A program made the position numbers and the translations under genes. A DNA stretch of 64,000 bases from assembly GCA_030789695.1 (NCBI GenBank), contig CM061142.1:356227486-356291485 (forward strand), written 5' to 3'. This document shows, piece by piece, positions 57,141 to 64,000 of this stretch (position 1 is the stretch's first letter; each line of letters opens with the position of its first letter). Below the pieces are notes generated by a model. The model made no database searches. It was not told where the DNA came from and saw only the letters and a list, made by a program, of their open reading frames with translations. Source of the DNA: Scilla litardierei. Lineage: Eukaryota > Streptophyta > Magnoliopsida > Asparagales > Asparagaceae.

Positions 57141-58249
57141 AAAGGCACGATAACTAGCACGGCCCAAAAAAAATCAGCAGCAGACTAAAGGAGGGACGAC
57201 AGCGACACTGAGCCGCGAGAACCGACTCAGGGCCCATGACGAACAGCTGGCGGAATTCGCCCGCAGTTCAGATCACGGCGGCGGCAAGGGGCAGGAACCT
57301 CCCCGGCGGCTGACTACGGCCCAAATAGTGTTCGAAAAATAGAGAGGAAAGGGGCAGCAGCGATATCGTGGCGTAGTCGAAGGTTGCCAACAAAACATTG
57401 ATTCATTGAGGAAGTTCCTCTCATCACGTCTCAACATCATATCCCAGTAAATTCAAAGTAAATAGAACATAAACTGAGAGGTTGGAGTAGAGGCAATCTA
57501 CCTTAAGAGAGAAATCAAAAGGATACAGAAAGCTCCAAAAAGAATTCAGAAATTTAGAGGAAGAGAGAGGGGATTTTCGTATCAAACCCTTGAAAACCCA
57601 TCCAACATAAAAAGAGAAGAAATGCATAAAATAGTTCGAATCAAATCTAAATACCGAAATCTTCGGAGCGAAATTAATTGGGGCGGCTAGGGTTTGACTC
57701 GGACAAGAGAAGGGGCGGCGGCGAACCCGCTAGGGCTAGGGTTTTCGAACCCAAGGGACAGGTCGGCCGCTTCGGTTCTTCCGCGCAAGGGAGAGAGGGT
57801 CGTCGTTTCTTTCGCTTGGGAAGAAGGCAGCGGACAAAGCCCTGGGCTCCGCATGCGTGGTTCCCTGAGTGGAGATGAGGTAATTGGATAATAGGCCCAC
57901 ATCTGGGCTTTAAAAATGAAGGGGATTTTAATGCAGTGGCCCAAGTATTGGGCCTGGGGCTTGTATTAAAGAAAAGGAAATGTTGGGCTTTGTTTAAGTT
58001 AAATGAAGGGAGGGGAACATGAATAAGGGCCTTGGGCTGAGCCATTGAGTTTACAAGTCTCAAGATTTATTGCAAAGGAAATGAGCTTTGGTCAGTCTCT
58101 TAGCCCATTCAAAAGAAAGGAAATGATGTAGAAAGGGATGTGGGCTGATTGATTGGGCTAGAGGGAAATGGTTTGAAGAAAATTAAATTCATTGAAAATT
58201 ATGAGGGATAATATCAGCAAAATTCCCAAAATAAATATGGGTCGTTACA

Positions 58250-59636
58250 CCCTCACACCTCTTAACCACAAAACCAACAAAAAAATCATGTTCCAGAATT
58301 GCATGTTAGCCTATTCCAATTTTCCCAGTGAATCTCTCAAAGCCATTAGTGTTGAATTGTTATATAGACGCACTAGTCGTAACATATGCACGCGGGCACG
58401 ATTCATTTAAGATTTCCCTACACGAAATCTTTGTTCCTAAAAAAATTATTTACACAGCCAAAATTGCGTGGAACAACAAATTAGCGTAAACATATTTAGC
58501 AGTACGGGCCCTTTCGTCGCGAAACAACAAATTTGGTGCAGACGCATTCAACACAGAATAACAAATTCGGCGCGGAACAACAAATTAGCGTAATTAAATT
58601 TAGCATGCGCCTTCGATCTGTAGCATTAAATGCAATTTAAAGTTTTTTACCCAAATACAGTAATTGTGTGCACTCTGTTATTCCTAAGAAACTTGCATTC
58701 CCCAAAAAATCTCACTTCCACAGAAACTTTCATTCCCCAAAAAGTTTTATTTCCCAAGAAATGTTTTTCCCTCTAAAACTTTCCACAGAAACGCATCTCA
58801 ACCATTCATTCCTCAAGATTAAATCCAAACCGTCTTTCTATAAACCTCTTTGTCCTAGTCAGCTTGTCTTAGTCAGCCATAGAATTCAAAAACAGTTGTC
58901 AAATGTATAATAGATTCTGTTAAGATCATGATTAAGTTCCTTCTGTTTCAAGACTAGTCTGTAATTTTGATATTGTATTTCTTCTTATGGTGAAGATCAT
59001 GTACAAGCAAATCTTGTATTCTCAAACCATTCGGACCAGTTATGGGATTAAGGATTAAAAGATTTGAGGCATATTAAAATTCCAGACTAAGTTCACTAAC
59101 AAATTACTTACACTTCGTTGCAGATTCCAAAGGTTCCTTAGCCAATAATGCGCTGTATGGTCTAATTAAATTTTCACTAGTCATCTAATCCATGTATCTA
59201 ACTACTACAAACTACTATTATGCTCTAATGGGAGCCAGCATGCGATCTCCACTGAGTAAAGATGAGGTACCTGACAAAGGAATGAAATACAATTCCATCC
59301 CAAGGAACAGAAATGCTTGCTTCATACCAACCAAATTTCACGGAAAATATAAAATACTTGCCAATTCTATAGCTCAAGTAGCATCAACAGAATAAAAAGC
59401 ACCAACTGTCATCCCACCATTAATGGACATAGCTTAAGAAACAGATTTTTAGTCAACCGCTTCATCAAAGTTAGGATTTCCGAAATTATAAATAGTCCAG
59501 AAGTTGCTTTTTGAAGCAAAAGCAATCAAAACATATCAAAAATTCATTCAGAAATTCCATCAAATAGCTTCCGTGCAAGATAACAAAAACAAATATTTAA
59601 ACAAATAAATATGCATATAAATTCCTGATTACAGCA
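58250..59636. other. No gene seen
   Basis: Contains repeated GGCGC(A/G)GAACAACAAATT words at about 58500-58590 and CCAAAAA(A/G)TTTCATT-like short repeats at 58690-58770. Nothing coding is supported. Confidence 0.4.
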
Positions 59637-59639
59637 ACT

Positions 59640-59815
59640 ATCAAAGGCCCAACGATCATAAGGGAATGTTCTTCTGTAGGAAAGTATAAGTAGGAAAGTT
59701 GAGAATGTGTGGAATCTGAGGTGTGAGCTTGGATTGTAGAGCTGGAAAGTTGATGTGGGTCACACTCCGTGTAGTATGTTCTTTTGGTTGAGGAAAATTG
59801 GATTGTGTGGTGTGA
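59640..59815 (+). repeat. MITE-like repeat, partner of 56930-57140
   Basis: Runs AAGGGAATGTTCTTCTGTAGG to GTGTGGTGTGATG, ending right beside the LTR start at 59821. It shares the CGTGTAGTATGTTCTTTTGG core with its inverted partner. Confidence 0.6.
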
Positions 59816-59820
59816 TGAAC

Positions 59821-61286
59821 TGTAACGGCATGTATTTTTCAAACACTTCAAATACGTACTTAACGTATTTTTATTCTAAATTTTCTTTATAATGGTTAGT
59901 TAGGAGTTGTATATCAAAACTGATTTCAAAAATTCTTATAAAAATATTTTAGAGCACTAGACTTATCATATTGTATTTCAGCAATTTCAGATTTCCTCAA
60001 ATGCCCAAAACATTTCTGTTAAAATTCATCTTCCAAAATTACCGTTTTGATTCGATGAATTTATTTTCTATTCAAACGTCTTCAAAACATTTTCAAACTT
60101 CTACAGTAGCATCCTGTTATCATTTAGGACTCCCCACATTAATTTCGTAATTTTCAGATATCATTTCAGCTTAGAACCCGCAAACCCGCTTTCTAAACGT
60201 TTTGGCCTAAAACTAGTATTTCCGTAGCTCAAATCCCAGAACAGATCTTGTATTCGCGATCCTCGCGTCGATACGATCCCGTGGGTATGTTTTCGCAATT
60301 TTTCGGAGTCGTTTGTGAAAACACGTTTGTATTTCACCGTTTTACTCATTACATCATTAATGACCTTTTTACTCTTACTATTACCACTGCTAACTACTTT
60401 TGCTAAGTTACTTTTAGCCCCCTAATTATTTTCCTAACATATCCCCTTTAACTCACCTCCCTGGTTGGTCAGATCCAACTGCTTTGGATCTGAATTGATT
60501 ACGTTATTTAATTTCTAACCATATATATATTTCCCCCGTTCTTCGTTCACAGCAGAAGCCAGCGAGCCATCTTCTTCTCTCGTTTACCCACAGGCAACCT
60601 AAATCCATCTCTCAAACACAGTTATCTTTATCACCCTCTCCCCTCAAATTTCGAAACCCCAGGCTCGCTCGTTCAACACACCAAAGTATTACACTGCTTC
60701 TTTCCATCTCTTTGTTGCGTTCGGAACCCAAAACCCAAGCTCTGAGCTTTTCCCCTTCATATCGAAACTCAAGCATTCCGCTCTCCCCCATACTCTCTCC
60801 CCTCTCCGACGCAGCTGAACCCGCCGAAGCCGCTGCTCCGCCCCGCCTCCGTGAGCTCCGTCGCCGCCGACGAGCCCCCGCATCCGAACGTCGTGACCCT
60901 CCCGAAGCCCACGGCCCCGATCCGAGCCCGATCCACCCCCCCCACCGCTCCGATCAACCGCCGCCTCCGCCTTCGAGTCATCGCCGCGCCCCGATCTCAC
61001 CTGCGCCACCAAGCCACCGACCGGAGCAGCCTGACCCCGCCCGTCGCCGTCCCCGCCTCCAATCGCCGCTCCGCCAAGCCCGATCAGCCGCCCAGGCCGC
61101 TGCCGCGCTCCGGACCACCACCCGAAGCCGCCGGCGCAGCCGACCGCCGCCGCCGCGACCGCCGAGATCGCCCCGCCCTTGCCCTACGCCTGCGTGCGAG
61201 AACGGAACAAAAAAAAGAAAAGAAAAAACGGGGGGGGGCAGAACAGAGAGAGGGAGAGAACGGAGAGGGGTGGATTTAATAAGTTT

Positions 61287-61340
<54 letters not shown>

Positions 61341-62719
61341 TAGTTATTAGTTTAATAAAGTTAAAAGTTTTATAAGTTAAGTTATTAATTTTTAAATGTT
61401 ATTAAGCCTTAGTTAAGTTAAATTACAAGTTGCTAATTAAGTTATTATATTAACTCAAGTTAAGTTAATAGTAAAACTTCAGTTAAAAAGTTTAAGTTGC
61501 TAATTTTTCTAGTAAAGTTTAATAAGTTAATTAGCTATCACACTAGTTTAAGTTGCTAACAAATCTCCATTATAGTGTTAGAAAATAGTTAATGTTAGTG
61601 CGCTAGTTCAAACATTTTAACTGGTTGATAACCATTAACTGATAACTTTTTGTGTTTGCAGGTACCAATCCTCGCGCTTTAACTCCTTCCTCATCTTGCT
61701 ACGACGATCCCGAAAGCGTAAGTCACAGTAAATTCTACCCTTAGAAATATAGATAGTGTACTCGTATGAACATAGGACTTGACACCTAGTCTCAGAACAG
61801 TTATTGACCTGAACAGATTATTGACATTGCTTGACAGAAAGATTGTAACTAGAAATGTGAGAATGGTTAATGGCTGGTAAAATTGCAGAGTATGGTATTG
61901 CACAGACACTGGGTTTTTGGGGTAACTTATAATTGCGGAAGTGCGGGAGCGACTAGTCCAGACGTTGTTGTCACCGTGCGGGTTCTAGCAACCCATAACA
62001 GTGTCGGTGACAACCATCACAGATCACAGATCACAGTTTATTGCACAGTACTCAGAGAATTGGTTCGCCCGGGTAGCACCCGCGGCAAGAGTTGGCCTCT
62101 TGGTTGCTCACTGTACTTCCCGTTATAAGTCACGGACTAGGCTAGGCACAGTTTCTCTCATTATTGCTATGGTCATGGTTATTCTTGTACGTTACTTGCT
62201 CGGTCACCTTTACTTTACTTGTCACCCTTGCATGCTTGACAGATGTACTTTACTTATCGCACTTGCATGCTTGTCTGTCCCTGCTTTACTTTCCGCACTT
62301 ATTTACTATAGACTGCTCCATATTTGTGCACTCCTCTCTTTCTATCGCTAGAATTGTTGTGACTTACCTTCGGTTCCATTTATGGCACCGGCAGACGAAG
62401 ACCTGATCGAGGAGATTGCCCCAGAGTTCGTGGAGCCTACATTGACCCAGAGACGGCAGAGTTTTAGTTACTTTTCTGTTGGTGTGTGTGTTGTACAGTG
62501 TATTTCCTTTTCCGCATTTCCTTTCAGAACTTCCTTTATGTATTCGTGAGAGAGTGTGCTGGTTGTTGTTGTACTTTAATTTGGACTGTAATAACGTCTG
62601 TACGCTGGTTTGAGTATTGTAATATATCTCTGAGTTGTGGCTATGCTGATTTCACTGGTAAACTGCGGAACCTGCGAATAAACCAAATAAGTAACGGGCC
62701 CCGAGAGCGGGTCGTTACA
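59821..62719 (+). repeat. Long gypsy LTR (2899 bp)
   Basis: Perfect inverted ends TGTAACG / CGTTACA. A TATATATA box at 60521 is followed by a pyrimidine-rich, then very GC-rich leader (60540-61200), an ATA microsatellite at 61289-61340, and an exon-like segment 61662-61717 bounded by TTTGCAG and GC|GTAAGT. The flanks TGAAC and GGTTT differ, so this is not a solo LTR; the internal region follows. The 212-codon open frame at 60712-61350 is Pro/Arg/Ser low complexity and not a convincing protein. Confidence 0.75.
61289..61340. repeat. (ATA)n microsatellite
   Basis: About 17 ATA/TAA units inside the gypsy LTR. Confidence 0.95.
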
Positions 62720-64000
62720 GGTTTGGCGGCCCATGCAGGTCCGTGCAAAATACCTCGTGAACAGTATAGTGAAACCAGGATGTATCGTACACGATACTCG
62801 ACTGAGCTGACATTTTTTCTTTGAATGCAGGTTTGACACTCGAAAGATGGACGGGAACATCTCGGAGAGCCCCAATGGAGTTAACCTATCTGGCCTTAAT
62901 AAAAAGTCGTTAACAAAACCAAAAAAAAATCTTGATAGGAATAATTAGTTGTTAATAAGAAAAATCTTTTGTATCGGTGGCACTCGTATGAATGATAATC
63001 TTCCTTCAATGGACCATGATACCGGTCAATGTGCTTGGCTAAAGTCTGTGGATCGACCTGGCTAGACTGGGCATAAGTGATCCTAGCTTAGTCACTTCCC
63101 TGACCGTGTCCGCTGGACCGCAAGGACGTGAATCATGATTATGTAACGCCATCGATCTTCATCACTATCACCCTTCTTTTAGTGTTGGTGACCTTTCGAT
63201 TGACCTTCTTAGAATCTTTCTACGCTTGAACTCTGGCTACGGAGAGTAGCGTTCAAATTTTCGACCACCAGAAGTTCAAGTTCCACAACGGAAGCGACCA
63301 CCATCATCTGCTCAGCAACGTCAACTACTCACTCCTCAACAGCAAGTGTACTAGCAGACTCGACGACAGGCGCCCCAGAGACGCCAAGCTTATACCATGA
63401 CAGTGGAAGAAGCCGAAGCTACGGGCCAAGTAATCACAGGTATGTGATTTTTCACTAGGCTACATGCTCTAATATTTAGAAATCGTAAGCTTAGACTTGA
63501 TTCTCATCACGGTAGGTACCGTCTTAATAGCCGGTAAACCTGCCCTCACACTGTTCGACTCAGGAGCTACACATTGCTTCTTGGCCAGTCGTTTCGTTCA
63601 AACACATGCTATCACTGTTGAACCTCTGACTCCCGTTGGAAGGTCGAGACCGCTGGCGGTTCACTACCGGTAGCTAGCGGATGCCTCCAATGATCTGTTG
63701 TGATTTGTAGACGAGATCTCTTTGCCGACTTCTTGGGATGAACTGGTTGAGATCATTTCATGCCACCATTGACTGTCGTCAAAGGAGGGTAGAAATCGAT
63801 ATACCCAATCATCTAAAGTTCGTGTTCCTCAGCAAAAGCCGATCAGAAGGACCAGTGAAATATCGAGCCAGACCCGACGTGTAGGATGTTACGTTTTTGC
63901 ATCCTTCTTGAACCCATATTTCTTTTCTAAACCCCCACTTCCGTCTTGTACCCAATTTTCCATGTGTTTGTATCCTTTTCCCACCTACCACCTCCTCCGC
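62720..64000 (+). pseudogene. Gypsy gag C-terminus and protease, degraded
   Basis: 62.7-63.2 kb is decayed leader and gag. From about 63240 a Gln/Pro-rich gag tail (SSAQQRQLLTPQQQVY) leads to AYTMTVEEAEATGQVITG, then an intron-like 76-bp segment, then GTVLIAGKPALTL and the aspartic protease active site FDSGATHCFLA at 63554-63586, with VEPLTPVGR downstream. Stops are frequent after 63670. The window ends before RT. It belongs with the LTR at 59821. Confidence 0.75.
63440..63515 (+). other. Intron-like insert between gag tail and protease
   Basis: Begins GTATGT after ATCACAG and ends GGTAG before GTACCG. Its removal would keep a continuous frame across the gag-protease boundary (ITG on one side, TVL on the other). 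It contains an in-frame stop. Related words ATCACAGGTA and ATCACGGTAGGTA flank it, so a duplication-type insertion is also possible. Confidence 0.5.

Larger units (their letters stand above)
55631..58249 (-). mobile_element. Solo-LTR-like interval with CCCTC duplication
   Basis: On the minus strand it starts TGTAACGACCCATATTT and ends ACCGGATCGTTACA, typical chromovirus LTR termini, and is flanked by identical CCCTC (55626-55630, 58250-58254). Inside are a GC-rich leader-like region with AAACCCTAG text (57.66-57.9 kb), a MITE-like repeat (56.93-57.14 kb) and the candidate THG1 upstream exons. If real, it is a 2.6-kb solo LTR in the same orientation as THG1. Confidence 0.6.

Noticed and set aside
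57674..58063. 129-codon minus-strand frame upstream of THG1
   Set aside because: No Thg1 similarity and no recognised domain; the sequence looks like a leader (AAACCCTAG text) and is open on the plus strand too.
60712..61350. 212-codon plus-strand open frame and overlapping frames on both strands
   Set aside because: GC-rich Pro/Arg/Ser low complexity that ends in an isoleucine run from the ATA microsatellite; open in several frames at once; lies in the LTR leader.
1..64000. tRNA and rRNA genes, CRISPR arrays, bacterial operons
   Set aside because: None seen by eye; the tRNA-like words are retrotransposon primer sites, and the genome is a plant nucleus.

Overview
This window is nuclear DNA of a flowering plant with a large, transposon-rich genome. 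It contains a plant tRNA-His guanylyltransferase (THG1) gene with GT-AG introns, a relic of a plant-specific tau-class glutathione S-transferase, and many LTR retrotransposons, hAT elements and MITE-like foldbacks typical of angiosperms. I cannot place it to family.

The key result is that almost the whole window is one gene and its insertions. THG1 lies on the minus strand. Seven coding exons (start codon at 54692, stop at 15709) join in phase into 260 codons plus stop with no frameshift. Six introns have GT-AG borders. One of them, 16042-47998, is about 32 kb and holds most of the transposons. Candidate 5' UTR exons lie at 55.7-56.5 kb, inside an interval that has the termini and target-site duplication of a solo LTR.

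Layout. 1-3.6 kb: LTR-type debris, including an array of palindromic CACTCGATCGAGTG-like words. 3.6-12.9 kb: a decayed copia pol, split in its reverse transcriptase by a copia-type element with 1.5-1.6 kb LTRs that has gag but no pol, plus a second plant-transposon-protein ORF with its own leader. 14.5-15 kb: tau GST relic, tail-to-tail with THG1. 15.7-16.0 kb: the last two THG1 exons.

Within the giant intron: a gypsy gag scrap and 3' LTR (17.0-21.9 kb) carrying a foldback MITE and a solo LTR with duplicated ACCTT; a 10.9-kb palindromic copia insertion (23549-34438) made of two 5' halves joined tail-to-tail with one duplicated ATTAA; a gag-only gypsy element (35.4-38.6 kb) with a hAT element in its 5' LTR; AT-rich composite repeats (42-43 kb); and a decayed hAT transposase gene (43.1-46.2 kb) itself hit by a smaller hAT element that carries a cellular-looking coding fragment.

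48.0-54.7 kb: the first five THG1 coding exons. 55.6-58.2 kb: candidate promoter and 5' UTR within the solo-LTR-like interval. 59.8-64 kb: a 2.9-kb gypsy LTR followed by gag and protease remains with an intron-like insert.

Only THG1 looks functional. The transposons matter mainly as intron content, as a possible promoter donor, and as a long inverted repeat that would be transcribed as part of THG1 pre-mRNA.
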